Of a DNA stretch of 39,041 bases, positions 1-9,482 are shown piece by piece. The DNA is from Verrucomicrobiota bacterium (GTDB lineage Bacteria > Verrucomicrobiota > Verrucomicrobiia > Limisphaerales > Fontisphaeraceae). The notes under the pieces were generated by a model, which was not told where the DNA came from, did no database searches, and saw nothing but the letters and a program-made list of their open reading frames with translations. The stretch covers positions 1 to 39,041 of the forward strand of contig JBAXGN010000058.1 of NCBI GenBank assembly GCA_037139415.1, in the 5' to 3' direction. Both the position numbers and the translations under genes were made by a program. Positions within the stretch are counted from its first letter, which is position 1; each line of letters opens with the position of its first letter.

Positions 1-60
1 AACAACAAAAAACAAAACAAAAAAACATTTACACAATTATATTTACAAAACCTCACCAAG

Positions 61-123
61 TGTTCTTGAAATAGTATCCAGTGTTTCGGAATATTTATCC
101 GGTGTTCTGGAAGCTCCATCCGG
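61..123 (-). repeat. 21-bp tandem array, three units
   Basis: Three consecutive 21-bp units begin at 61, 82 and 103, each starting TGTTC or TGTTT and ending ATCCAG or ATCCGG. Read on the minus strand in one open frame they give heptads of the form T-[LP]-D-x-x-S-[RE]. A comparable 21-bp array (heptads T-L-S-x-x-x-K) lies at 17038-17184 just before the FN3 gene. Whether it is translated is unknown. Confidence 0.65.
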
Positions 124-235
124 TGTCATGGCAGTACTAGCAAAAGTTATATCCGTATCGCCAAGAGATGCTATGTTGGCCAGAGAACACGCTGCCGTGG
201 TGGGTAAAGCCAAGGCGCGCCATGGTTTGGGTAGT

Positions 236-253
236 CGCGGACGTGAGTCCGCG
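236..253. repeat. Short hairpin, GTGA loop
   Basis: Perfect 7-bp arms CGCGGAC and GTCCGCG enclose a GTGA tetraloop. A related hairpin with TCAC in the loop, which reads GTGA on the other strand, lies 60 bp away at 317-332, so this is probably a small dispersed hairpin repeat. Confidence 0.45.
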
Positions 254-316
254 CTGATCTGCTCAGGGAGTGTCAGTGCGGGCGCGACCGCCGATGGGGC
301 CAAAACCGAACGATGC

Positions 317-332
317 GCCGACTCACGTCGGC
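317..332 (-). terminator. Possible terminator of the histidine kinase
   Basis: Arms GCCGAC and GTCGGC (6 bp, perfect) enclose a 4-base loop about 30 bases beyond the kinase stop codon. On the minus strand a modest T-rich tail (GTTCGGTTTT) follows after about 6 bases. The stem is short and the tail is offset, so termination is tentative. Confidence 0.35.
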
Positions 333-360
333 GGCACGGGGATGGGAAACAAGCTCGGCC

Positions 361-3039
361 TTATGGGGAATCCAGACAGTCCCGCACCATGGCAACGAGC
401 CGCGAGGGATTGTAGGGCTTGGCCAGGTAGTACTTGCCTTCGGAGGCTTGGAGATCCTCGCCCTGGAGTTTCTGATTATACCCACTGCTAAGAATGATCT
501 TAAGCCGGGGGCGGTCGGCTTTGAAAAGATTAGCCAGATCCTTGCCGTTGATGCCGCCGGGCATGACAATGTCCGTGAACAAAAGGTGAATCTGGTCCCG
601 GTTTTGTCGCCACAGCTCCATGGCTTGCTGGCCATGGGCGGCGGTGAATACTTTGTACCCGCAATCTTCCAGCACCCCTTGCACCAGTGTGCGCACCCCA
701 TCATCATCCTCCACCACCAGCACGGTTTCCGTGCCGCCCGGCGTTCGTTGGGCAACGGCAGGTTTGCTGGTACTCGGCACGCTTTGATCCAAGGCGGGCA
801 GAAATACCTCGAAGGTCGAGCCTTGGCCCATCTTGGTGGTCACCAGCACCCAGCCTTTATGCTGTTGCACAATGCCATAGGCGGTGGCCAACCCCAAGCC
901 GGTGCCCTTCCCAACATCCTTCGTGGTGAAAAAAGGTTCAAAAACATGGGGTAAATGCTCCGGCGCAATCCCGCAACCCGTATCCGTGACCCGCAGGCAC
1001 AGGTAGTCGCCGGGGATCGCATTGGCAGACGGCGGCAACGGTGCATCCGTAATCTTCTGGAGCGAAACCTCAATGGTCAGCACCCCGCCCTTGGGCATGG
1101 CGTCCCGTGAATTCACGGCCAGGTTCAGCAACACCTGTTCAATCATGCCGGCATCCGCCTGAATCCGTGGCAGCCCCGCGGGTAAACGCAACTGCATCGA
1201 AATATCCTCCCCCAGGATGCGGTTGAGCATCTTGCTGAGATTGCTCACCACCTCGCACAAATCCACCAACTCCAACGCCATCACCTGCCGCCGGCTGAAC
1301 GTCAGCAATTGCCGGGTCAAATTGGCCGCCCGCTCCGCCGCTCGGGTAATTTGGTCCAAGGACTCCGCGTTGACCGTTACCGCCCGGCCTTTGGTGGTCA
1401 TTAATTGTGCATTGCCCAGGATGATGGTCAGCAGGTTATTGAAGTCGTGCGCCACCCCGCCGGCCAGTTGCCCGATGGCCTCCAGCTTTTGGGATTGGCG
1501 CAACTGATCCTCCACCTGCCGCCGCTCTTGAATCTGTTTGCGCAAATCCTCATTGACCCGTTCAATTTCGCGCGCGCGCAATTCCAGTTCCTCGTTCAAC
1601 TTGCGAATTTTCTCCTCCACCTCCTTGTACCGGGTGACATCCTGGACCACCGCCTGAAACTCCGTGGCATCGGCCACCGGACCAAACAACCGCCGAATCG
1701 TAAATTGCTGCCAGATAAACTTGTGATCCGACAGGTGAACTTTCTGGTCATAGGAGACGGTCGGATGCTCGGGGGTCAACGTTTGAAAATACTGCAAGGG
1801 AATCTCGCGGTCCTCCGGCGCCAGCATCGTCAGAAAATTACTGCCCATTAATTCTTCGCGGCTCTTTTCATAGAACCGGCAATACGCTCCGTTGACAAAC
1901 GTGATGATGCCTTCCGAGGTAAAACGCCAGATCAGATCCTTCTGATCTTCCACCACCGTGCGATAACGTTTTTCACTTTCCTCGACGGCGCATTCCGCCT
2001 GCCGGCGCTCTAACACCGTGGCCGCCAGAAGCAGGTTGCTGATGGCCAGAATGCCCAGGTAACAACCAATGATCAGTAAACTTTCCTTTTCATTGGCGCT
2101 TACGAATGGCCCCCGGCCCTGCTGCAAGGAGTAAATCGCCACCGCCGATAACACGAGCGTGCTCAGCGTGGCGCCGCGCTGACCAAACCGCAACGAACCC
2201 CAAACCAAAAACGGATAAGGCAAATAGGCCAGTGGATAATTCTCGATCCCATACCCGAACCAGGAATGAAACGAAAAACTCACCGTGCCCGCCAGACCAC
2301 CGGCCCAGAGCAGAAACTCCACCATGCGTGGGGAGCGCCATTCGATGGTCCGTGCCGGGGAAACCCAAGCCAAAAAGAAAGGCGTAATGATGAGTCCCGC
2401 CATCATGTTGGGAATCCACCAACTCAGCACCGTGGAATAAAGATCATCCCAGTCGGCCGCGCCGTCATAAATCAAACCCACGGCACTGCAAGCTGCATTC
2501 ATCGTAGCGCCAACCAGGCAGGTGAGCCCGACAAACGCAGCGACATCGCGCACCCGTTCCATGGGCTTTTGAAAACCCGCCAGCTTTTCCAGCAAATGGA
2601 CGCAGACCAGAGCGCCCACCGTATTGCCGACCATGGTGCCCAGCGTGAAATACCCCACGTCCCTGCCGTTCATCAGCGAAAACACGATGGCGCCTGCTGC
2701 CACGCCCGGCCAATACTGTTTGCCAAAAAGCAACAGGGCTGCCAACGCGATGGCAGCCTGGGGCCACACCAGGGTTAATTTGCCGGACATGAAGGTGATC
2801 TCGCTTCCCACCAGGCCACAGACAAAATACACTGCGACCAAGACCACGATCCGTACGATAGTTATTGATGCAATTGGGTTCACTGATTGCCAGGCCAAAA
2901 CAACCAAAACTGCGACGCGCAGCAAGCTGTTAAGCCATGTTGGTACTATGGCAAAATCGCGGCTGACTGCAACTAAAAACAAACGACAACCAACGCGGCG
3001 CGTCGCCCGCCGCCCCCCTTCTCCCCCGACGGTTGCCAC
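361..3039 (-). CDS. MASE1/PAS hybrid sensor histidine kinase
   Basis: A membrane-bound hybrid histidine kinase of 892 residues. The N-terminal ~345 residues are a multi-pass sensory region resembling MASE1, ending in LERRQAE. A PAS domain follows (about 355-470), then a coiled linker and the dimerisation domain with the phosphoacceptor in VAHDFNN (H531). The ATPase domain has its N-box at NSRDAM (N643), then DTGCGI and GTGLGLA. A C-terminal receiver domain has the phospho-accepting Asp in LLFTDIVMP (D823) and the conserved Lys in LAKPYN (K874). All catalytic residues are present, so it should autophosphorylate and relay to its own receiver; the downstream partner is not encoded here. The start is GTG at 3039 with GGAG 4 bases upstream; its basic N-terminus makes a later start possible. 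It is divergent from aroB. The signal sensed is unknown. Confidence 0.93.
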   Translation of the reverse strand: MATVGGEGGRRATRRVGCRLFLVAVSRDFAIVPTWLNSLLRVAVLVVLAWQSVNPIASITIVRIVVLVAVYFVCGLVGSEITFMSGKLTLVWPQAAIALAALLLFGKQYWPGVAAGAIVFSLMNGRDVGYFTLGTMVGNTVGALVCVHLLEKLAGFQKPMERVRDVAAFVGLTCLVGATMNAACSAVGLIYDGAADWDDLYSTVLSWWIPNMMAGLIITPFFLAWVSPARTIEWRSPRMVEFLLWAGGLAGTVSFSFHSWFGYGIENYPLAYLPYPFLVWGSLRFGQRGATLSTLVLSAVAIYSLQQGRGPFVSANEKESLLIIGCYLGILAISNLLLAATVLERRQAECAVEESEKRYRTVVEDQKDLIWRFTSEGIITFVNGAYCRFYEKSREELMGSNFLTMLAPEDREIPLQYFQTLTPEHPTVSYDQKVHLSDHKFIWQQFTIRRLFGPVADATEFQAVVQDVTRYKEVEEKIRKLNEELELRAREIERVNEDLRKQIQERRQVEDQLRQSQKLEAIGQLAGGVAHDFNNLLTIILGNAQLMTTKGRAVTVNAESLDQITRAAERAANLTRQLLTFSRRQVMALELVDLCEVVSNLSKMLNRILGEDISMQLRLPAGLPRIQADAGMIEQVLLNLAVNSRDAMPKGGVLTIEVSLQKITDAPLPPSANAIPGDYLCLRVTDTGCGIAPEHLPHVFEPFFTTKDVGKGTGLGLATAYGIVQQHKGWVLVTTKMGQGSTFEVFLPALDQSVPSTSKPAVAQRTPGGTETVLVVEDDDGVRTLVQGVLEDCGYKVFTAAHGQQAMELWRQNRDQIHLLFTDIVMPGGINGKDLANLFKADRPRLKIILSSGYNQKLQGEDLQASEGKYYLAKPYNPSRLVAMVRDCLDSP

Positions 3040-3092
3040 CGCACTCCAATTTTTGGCCGTACGGTTGCGACATGGTTTTTAGATTTGAATTC

Positions 3093-3120
3093 TTGATCCC
3101 GGCCAATTTCATCTTATGCT
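3093..3120 (+). promoter_or_regulatory. Possible sigma-70-type promoter of aroB
   Basis: TTGATC at 3093-3098 and TATGCT at 3115-3120 are separated by 16 bases. Initiation about 7 bases after the -10 box would fall on or next to the aroB ATG at 3127, implying a leaderless or nearly leaderless mRNA. This is based on consensus resemblance only. Confidence 0.35.
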
Positions 3121-3126
3121 TGGTCC

Positions 3127-4215
3127 ATGCGTGTGGTCAATGTCCCGCTCGGCGGGCGAAGTTATTTAATCATGGTGGCGGGCGGTCTGCTGGATCGCCT
3201 GGGGGAAGAGTGCCGCAATCTCAAGTTGGGGCAACGTTGCGCCGTGATCACGGATGCCAACGTCGCGCCGCGCTATGCCAAGCGGGTGCTGGCGAACCTG
3301 ACGCAGGCGGGGTTTGCGCCGGTGTTGTTCACGATCCCGGCGGGGGAAAAATCCAAGTGCATCCGGCAGGTGGAGCGGTGTTATGATGCGCTGGCGCAGC
3401 ATCGGTTGGAGCGCAAGTCGTTCATCGTCGCGCTGGGGGGCGGGGTGGTCGGGGATCTGGCGGGGTTTGTCGCGGCGACGTATCTGCGCGGGATTCCGTT
3501 CGTGCAGGTGCCGACGACGCTGCTCTCGCAGGTGGATAGTTCGGTGGGCGGCAAGACGGGGGTGAACCTGAAGGCGGGGAAAAACCTGGTCGGCGCGTTC
3601 TATCAGCCGCGCCTGGTGTTGTGCGACCTGGATACGTTGAAGACGCTGCCCAAGCGGGAGTTCAAGGCCGGGCTGGCCGAGGTGATCAAATACGGCATCA
3701 TCTATGACGCCGCGTTCTTTGCGCGGCTGGAGGAGCATCTGCCCGCGCTGTTGAAGCTGGACCCGGCGTTGCTCGCCGAGGTGGTGGCGCGCAGTTGCGA
3801 GATCAAGGCCGAGGTGGTGGGGCAGGATGAAACGGAGAGCGGCCTGCGGGCGATTCTGAATTTCGGCCACACGATTGGCCACGCGATTGAGGCGATCACG
3901 CGTTACGGGACCTACTTGCACGGCGAGGCGATTTCCATCGGGCAAGTCGCGGCGGCCAGCATCTCGGCGGCGCAGACGGGGCTGCCATCCGCAGACGTGC
4001 CGCGCATTGAAGCGTGGTTCAAGCGGGCGGGATTGCCGACGCAGATTCAACTCACCCGCGCGCAGTTCGCCCGGCTCATGGCCGCGATGCAGTTGGATAA
4101 GAAGGTCAGCGGTGGCGAGGTGAAATTTGTCCTGGCCAAGCGGATTGGCGAGGTGACGTGGGGCCAGGCGGTCCCGGAATCGGCAATTAAACAGGCTTTG
4201 CATCTTGGCTTTTAA
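3127..4215 (+). CDS. aroB: 3-dehydroquinate synthase
   Basis: Second step of the shikimate pathway: converts DAHP to 3-dehydroquinate using NAD and a divalent metal in the cytoplasm. At 362 residues it has the usual family length. The NAD-binding glycine motif GGGVVGDLAGF is at about 104-114, followed by PTTLLSQVDSSVGGKTG. The expected metal ligands are visible as E185 (LAEVIKYG), H248 (NFGHTIGHA) and H265 (YLHGEA). The ATG at 3127 places the typical beta-strand start directly at the N-terminus; no Shine-Dalgarno sequence is seen, consistent with the leaderless promoter proposed just upstream. It heads a close-packed run with an unknown gene, pabA/trpG and hisC, so it probably belongs to an amino-acid/aromatic biosynthesis operon. 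Confidence 0.96.
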   Translation: MRVVNVPLGGRSYLIMVAGGLLDRLGEECRNLKLGQRCAVITDANVAPRYAKRVLANLTQAGFAPVLFTIPAGEKSKCIRQVERCYDALAQHRLERKSFIVALGGGVVGDLAGFVAATYLRGIPFVQVPTTLLSQVDSSVGGKTGVNLKAGKNLVGAFYQPRLVLCDLDTLKTLPKREFKAGLAEVIKYGIIYDAAFFARLEEHLPALLKLDPALLAEVVARSCEIKAEVVGQDETESGLRAILNFGHTIGHAIEAITRYGTYLHGEAISIGQVAAASISAAQTGLPSADVPRIEAWFKRAGLPTQIQLTRAQFARLMAAMQLDKKVSGGEVKFVLAKRIGEVTWGQAVPESAIKQALHLGF

Positions 4216-4230
4216 CGGCATACTAACACC

Positions 4231-4884
4231 ATGGCTGCTGTTTCAGAAACGATTGTCCGCGAATACTTCGAGTTGCAGGGCTTCTTTGTCCGGCAACAGC
4301 GCAAGACCCGCACCCCGCTCAAGGGGGATGATGATGATGTGGATTTGTTCGTCATCAACCCGCACCCGCAACCGTCGGCGGTGAGTCTGCCGTTCATCTT
4401 GAACAGCACAGACCTGGAAAACGTGTCGCGCGCCATGGTGGTCATCCGCGCGTGGCACACGGAAACATTCAGCCCGAGCCTGCTGGCCAATACGCCGGAG
4501 ATTTTCCGGAACCTGGGGCCCGCGACGTTCCAACTGGCGACCAAGGCGTTCGGCATTGACGGCGAAGTGACCAAAATTCTGGTCGTGCCGGCGTTGCCCG
4601 CCGCCCACGAGGCCCGCCAGCAAAGCATCGAAATGCTCAAGGCCAAGGGGATTGACGCGATCATCCCGTTCCGCACCATTTTGTCCAACCTGATCGCGCA
4701 CATCGAGGTCAACCGCAACTATCAGAAGTCCGATGTGCTGCAAGTGATGCGCATCTTGAAGAACTACGAGTTCATCAAGGAGCCGCAACTGGAATTGTTC
4801 AAGATACTGCCGCGCCGTCCGGTGGGCCGCCCCCCAAAGAAAAATCCGGTCCGCGAGCTAACGCCGGAACCCAAAATTGATTAA
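4231..4884 (+). CDS. Unknown protein, possible nuclease-like fold
   Basis: A 217-residue soluble protein that I do not recognise as a named family. The N-terminal half has an order seen in PD-(D/E)XK-fold proteins: a helix ending ELQGFFV (14-20), a strand with an acidic residue in DVDLFVIN (36-43), then a strand MVVIRAWH (69-76). The usual E/Q-x-K is here V-I-R, so catalysis is doubtful. The C-terminus is basic with GRPPKK, resembling an AT-hook core, which hints at nucleic-acid contact. It lies 15 bases after aroB and 3 bases before pabA, so co-transcription with aromatic-amino-acid genes is very likely. The fold assignment is an inference from motif order only; it may be a degenerate nuclease or unrelated. 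Confidence 0.75.
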   Translation: MAAVSETIVREYFELQGFFVRQQRKTRTPLKGDDDDVDLFVINPHPQPSAVSLPFILNSTDLENVSRAMVVIRAWHTETFSPSLLANTPEIFRNLGPATFQLATKAFGIDGEVTKILVVPALPAAHEARQQSIEMLKAKGIDAIIPFRTILSNLIAHIEVNRNYQKSDVLQVMRILKNYEFIKEPQLELFKILPRRPVGRPPKKNPVRELTPEPKID

Positions 4885-4887
4885 GGT

Positions 4888-5457
4888 ATGATGCTGGTCA
4901 TTGATAATTACGACTCCTTCACGTACAACCTGGTGCAATACCTGGGCGAGATGCAGGTGGACCTGCGCATCTTCCGCAACGACCAGATCACGCTGGCGCA
5001 GATCGAGGCGCTGAAGCCGGAGCGCATCCTGGTTTCCCCGGGGCCGTGCTCGCCGCGCGAAGCCGGGCTGTCCAACGACGCCATCCGCACGTTTGGCCCG
5101 CGCATTCCGCTGTTCGGCGTCTGCCTGGGGCATCAGTGCATCGGGCATACGTTCGGCGGAGAGGTCATCGTCAATTACCGGATGATGCACGGCAAGACTT
5201 CGCCCATTAAACATAACGGCAAGGATTTGTTCAAGGACATGCCGAATCCGTTCCTGGCGACGCGCTACCACTCGTTGGTGATCAAGCGCGAGACCATCCC
5301 GGATTGCCTGGAGATCACGGCGGAAACCGAGGAAGGCGAAATCATGGGCGTGCGCCATCGCCAATACCCAATCTGGGGCGTGCAGTTCCATCCCGAAAGC
5401 ATCCTGACGGAGCACGGGCGAACCATCATGCGGAATTTCCTGACACTTAATAAATAA
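4888..5457 (+). CDS. pabA: Glutamine amidotransferase, anthranilate/ADC synthase component II
   Basis: Class I glutamine amidotransferase of 189 residues that releases ammonia from glutamine for anthranilate synthase (TrpE) or aminodeoxychorismate synthase (PabB). The catalytic triad is visible: nucleophile C79 in GVCLGHQ, and H168 and E170 in VQFHPES. The start motif [19 protein letters not shown] and the oxyanion motif [11 protein letters not shown] are typical. No large chorismate-binding subunit lies nearby, so the partner cannot be decided; in many bacteria one such subunit serves both enzymes, and trpG is an equally good name. It starts 3 bases after the preceding gene and ends close to hisC, consistent with a shared transcript. 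Confidence 0.92.
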   Translation: MMLVIDNYDSFTYNLVQYLGEMQVDLRIFRNDQITLAQIEALKPERILVSPGPCSPREAGLSNDAIRTFGPRIPLFGVCLGHQCIGHTFGGEVIVNYRMMHGKTSPIKHNGKDLFKDMPNPFLATRYHSLVIKRETIPDCLEITAETEEGEIMGVRHRQYPIWGVQFHPESILTEHGRTIMRNFLTLNK

Positions 5458-5511
5458 CCGCCGTTGCGTCCAACCGACTTTCCGCATACCTGCGCCATCA
5501 CTTTAATATTT

Positions 5512-6612
<1,101 letters not shown>

Positions 6613-6615
6613 CGT

Positions 6616-7005
6616 GTGAACCAACCGCTGCCCGAATGGGAGTGGCTGCGCGCCATCGCCGAAACCGAGGTAGCGCAAACCATCAAAGCCCTGCCGGCCC
6701 AAATCCGGCAGGAAGCCAACGCCATTCCCATCCTGTTTGAAACCGTCCCCAGCCCGGACCTGGTGGCGGACGGCCTGGAGCCGGATGTCCTCGGGCTGTT
6801 TGTCGGCGGCGATCATAACACCGAGCTGGATGACCCGCTGCCGCCGCAAATCATCCTCTACCTGGAAAACCTCTGGCTGATGATCTCCGACGAAGGCGGC
6901 GGGGAGGCGGAATATAGGTTTGAAGTCCGCACCACCCTGCTCCACGAACTGGGCCATTACCTCGGCCTGGATGAAGAGGACCTGACCGATCGCGGTTTGG
7001 AATAG
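6616..7005 (+). CDS. Small zincin-like metallopeptidase family protein
   Basis: A 129-residue protein of the short zincin family with the conserved HExGHxxGxxE motif: HELGHYLGLDE at 110-120, giving H110, E111 and H114 plus a downstream acidic residue. The motif is very close to the C-terminus, as is usual for this family (Pfam Zincin_1). The substrate and physiological role of the family are not established, and no signal peptide is present. It starts with GTG only 3 bases after the hisC stop codon, suggesting translational coupling. An ATG start within the first 20 residues is absent, supporting the GTG. Confidence 0.82.
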   Translation: MNQPLPEWEWLRAIAETEVAQTIKALPAQIRQEANAIPILFETVPSPDLVADGLEPDVLGLFVGGDHNTELDDPLPPQIILYLENLWLMISDEGGGEAEYRFEVRTTLLHELGHYLGLDEEDLTDRGLE

Positions 7006-7121
7006 GGTGTCGAAACTGCGGGTCAATCGCACCAAAGACCATCCGTTTCCTTGCTTTTCGAAGCCTCTTCCCAATGAAAACAGGCGTTGCACTTTAGCCG
7101 CTTTCAGTCATCCTTGGTCCG

Positions 7122-7736
7122 ATGGAACACCGACCGGATTCACCGTTGGACGCCCTGTGGCAGGAATACGCACAGGTCTTTCGCGATTGGGACGATCTCA
7201 CGCTGGCGCGCTGGATGGCGCAAACGCTGGGCCAATTGAAAGGCCGTGTTTGGCGCATGTCCCATCCGTTGGTGGGCACCTATCGCCTGGCGGCCCAAGC
7301 GGCCCAGAGCCGCCAGATCTGGCACAAACGGTTGGTCACGCTCCCCTCCCCCTACATCCTCTCCCCCTGTTGTCGCGCGCCCTTTCTGCCGTTAATCACC
7401 CGGGACGTCAAGGAATCCGGATTGATCTGCCAGCATTGTAACGAGCCGTTGCTGGCGTTTGAAGATTTGCCCACTGAATTGCAGCCCGCCACCAGCGCGT
7501 GGGCCGAGCAGTACGTTCCGTTTCACGCGGTCGCACACTGGGATGACCGCCAGCGCCGACTCGTCCAGAATTACGATGACGCCTGCGAAGAAGCCGCGTT
7601 GGGCGTCGAGAAACTGTTCATCCAAGCCCACCAGCACCTCTACCCGCTATTCCTGGATCATTATCCCACATTGATCTGGGAGGATCAGGATGAATGTCTG
7701 GACGTTCAGCCCGAGGATATCACGTTTTCGCCATGA
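7122..7736 (+). CDS. Unknown protein with zinc-ribbon-like cysteines
   Basis: A 204-residue cytosolic protein I cannot assign. The only recognisable feature is a central CC...CxxC arrangement (SPCCRAPF and LICQHCNEPL, about residues 83-108) that could bind zinc. The rest is rich in Trp, His and acidic residues, with no membrane segment or signal peptide. It lies 116 bases after the zincin gene, and its stop codon overlaps the start of the AsmA-like gene (ATGA), so the two are very probably translated together. Confidence 0.7.
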   Translation: MEHRPDSPLDALWQEYAQVFRDWDDLTLARWMAQTLGQLKGRVWRMSHPLVGTYRLAAQAAQSRQIWHKRLVTLPSPYILSPCCRAPFLPLITRDVKESGLICQHCNEPLLAFEDLPTELQPATSAWAEQYVPFHAVAHWDDRQRRLVQNYDDACEEAALGVEKLFIQAHQHLYPLFLDHYPTLIWEDQDECLDVQPEDITFSP

Positions 7737-8449
7737 AGACCCTCGCCAAGTGGTTGCTGGGCGGTTTCCTGGTTCTGATCGCGCTCCTGGTGATCGGCCT
7801 GCTGAGCATGGACACCATTGCCCGCTGGGTGGCCGAAGCGCAACTCAAGCACCAGACCGGGCTGGACATTAAAATCGGCAAACTGGAAGTCGGCATCTTC
7901 CATCCGCGCTTTCGCATCGAACACCTCGTCGCCTACAACCGCCCCGAATTCGGCGGCTCGCCCATGGTGGTGATGCCGGAATTGCTGATCGAATATGATC
8001 GCGACGCCATGTTGTCGCACACGCTGCATTTAAACCGGCTGCGCTTGAACCTCGCGGAGTTTCATCTCGTGGAAAACGCCACCGGGCTGGTCAACGTCGC
8101 CGCACTGTACGACGCCATGACAACCAAAGCGCCTTCACTCAAGGAGGAGAATCCGAAGTTTTCCGATTTCAACCGGCTTAAGATGCAATTCGGCGGCATT
8201 GATTCCCTGGAAATCACCGTCGGTAAATTCAAGAATACCCGGCTGCTGAGCCAGCCGGAGGTAAGCGAATACGAGATTGGCTTGAGCAATCGCGTGTTCA
8301 CCAACCTGCAAACCGAACTCTCCCTGCTGTCCGCCATGGGCCAACTCGCGCTCGAAGGCATGCAAGCCGGGAACGTCCCGCTGTTGAAGGAAACGTCCGC
8401 GCCCCCCACCCTGCTTACCAACCGGCCACCGAGCCGTCGCAAAAAGTAA
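7733..8449 (+). CDS. AsmA-like membrane-anchored protein
   Basis: A 238-residue protein with one N-terminal membrane segment (LLGGFLVLIALLVIGLL, about 7-24) and a predicted periplasmic part. The segment after the anchor, with LDIKIGKLEVGIFHPRFRIEHL followed by alternating beta-strand patterns, resembles the N-terminal domain of AsmA/DUF748-type proteins, which are linked to envelope lipid transport. It is much shorter than full AsmA proteins, so it is a small family member or only the N-terminal domain. ATG 7733 overlaps the upstream stop codon as ATGA; an earlier in-frame start at 7694 would lie inside the upstream gene and is unlikely. The C-terminus ends in a basic tail, PSRRKK. Confidence 0.75.
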   Translation: MKTLAKWLLGGFLVLIALLVIGLLSMDTIARWVAEAQLKHQTGLDIKIGKLEVGIFHPRFRIEHLVAYNRPEFGGSPMVVMPELLIEYDRDAMLSHTLHLNRLRLNLAEFHLVENATGLVNVAALYDAMTTKAPSLKEENPKFSDFNRLKMQFGGIDSLEITVGKFKNTRLLSQPEVSEYEIGLSNRVFTNLQTELSLLSAMGQLALEGMQAGNVPLLKETSAPPTLLTNRPPSRRKK

Positions 8450-8565
8450 CCAGCCACGTTTCGCCAACCGATGGCATCCAATCGGAGCTTGACGCGGTTT
8501 CAGGCCACGATACGTTATTGCGCATGATCCCGGTTGAAAACCAATCGGTAACCATTGACACAATT

Positions 8566-9435
8566 ATGACATTGAATCATCAACAACTGACCCGTAGAGA
8601 CGCATTAACCGCGCTGGGACTCCTGGCACTCTCATGCCACTCGGTACTCGGCGCCGCCCCCACCAAGGGCAAACGCGGCATCGCCTTGCAACTGTACACC
8701 ATGCGCGATCCCGCGAAAAAAGACCTTTCCGACACGCTCAAGAAAGTACGCGAGATGGGTTGGGAGTATGTGCAGTGGAGCGGCATGCCCAATCTTCCAG
8801 CAGAGAAAATCCGCGAGGAACTGGACAAAGCGGGGCTGAAGGCCATCGCGGCCCATGTCGCCATCGAGCCCTTTGAAAAGGAATTTGAGAAGAACGTGCA
8901 GATTTGGAAAACCGTCGGCGTGACCGATCTGGCGCCCGGCGGCATGATGAATGATTGCAAGGCCAACTTGGAAGTCTGGCTGAAAGGCGCCAAACGCCTC
9001 GACGATCTGGGCGCGAAATTGCGCGCAGCGGGCATCCGTCTCTCCTACCATAATCACAGTTGGGAATTCGAGAAGTTCCCCGGCGACCCGCGCTACAAAC
9101 TCGATATCCTGCTGGAATCCACCAAACCGGAGAATCTTGCCACCGAACTTGACATGGCTTGGGCCGCCAATGCCGGCGTTGATCCCGCCGCCTATATCCG
9201 CAAATTCAAAAACCGGGTCCATGTGGTCCACGCCAAAGACGTCATCCCGGCGAAAGACGGCAAGAAAGCGCAATTGAAGCCGCTGGGTCAGGGAACGCTT
9301 AATTGGCCGGAAATCTTTGCCGCTGGCGACGAAGCGGGCATTGATTGGTACATCTATGAACAGGATAACGGAGAAGGTTCACCCTTCGATTACGCGCGCG
9401 TCAGCTACGAATTCCTCAAAAAGAGTTTAAAATAA
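8566..9435 (+). CDS. Exported sugar-phosphate-isomerase-type TIM-barrel protein
   Basis: A 289-residue protein of the xylose-isomerase-like TIM-barrel superfamily (AP_endonuc_2), annotated generally as sugar phosphate isomerase/epimerase. The N-terminus carries a twin-arginine-like signal (LTRRDALTALGLLAL, ending near LGAAP), so it should act outside the cytoplasm. Visible barrel motifs include GIALQLYTMRD, LSYHNHSWEF (metal-binding His), ATELDMAW, RVHVVHAKD and LGQGTLNWPEIF. The reaction is not known; relatives in this phylum sit near glycan-degradation genes. A paralogue with a Sec-type signal lies at 37729-38601. ATG 8566 was chosen because it begins the signal peptide; a start at 8518 would add 16 unlikely residues. 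A strong hairpin follows the gene. Confidence 0.88.
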   Translation: MTLNHQQLTRRDALTALGLLALSCHSVLGAAPTKGKRGIALQLYTMRDPAKKDLSDTLKKVREMGWEYVQWSGMPNLPAEKIREELDKAGLKAIAAHVAIEPFEKEFEKNVQIWKTVGVTDLAPGGMMNDCKANLEVWLKGAKRLDDLGAKLRAAGIRLSYHNHSWEFEKFPGDPRYKLDILLESTKPENLATELDMAWAANAGVDPAAYIRKFKNRVHVVHAKDVIPAKDGKKAQLKPLGQGTLNWPEIFAAGDEAGIDWYIYEQDNGEGSPFDYARVSYEFLKKSLK

Positions 9436-9449
9436 AGCCGTGTCGGTCA

Positions 9450-9477
9450 TGAACCGGAGCCGCAATACTCCGGTTCA
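9450..9477. terminator. Hairpin between convergent genes
   Basis: Perfect 10-bp arms TGAACCGGAG and CTCCGGTTCA enclose an 8-base loop, 15 bases after the TIM-barrel stop codon. The U-tail is weak (TTCCATTA). It sits between a plus-strand gene and a minus-strand remnant and could serve both. Confidence 0.55.
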
Positions 9478-9482
9478 TTCCA

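Larger units (their letters stand above)
1..360. other. Gene-free left edge
   Basis: No convincing gene lies in this stretch downstream of the histidine kinase. It holds an A-rich segment (1-50), a 21-bp tandem array (61-123) and two related hairpins (236-253 and 317-332). Short open frames exist on both strands, but none has a recognisable domain or a clear ribosome-binding site. Confidence 0.6.

Noticed and set aside
3166-4221. Open frame of 351 codons opposite aroB
   Set aside because: Arg/His/Gln-rich shadow of aroB on the other strand, with no recognisable motif.
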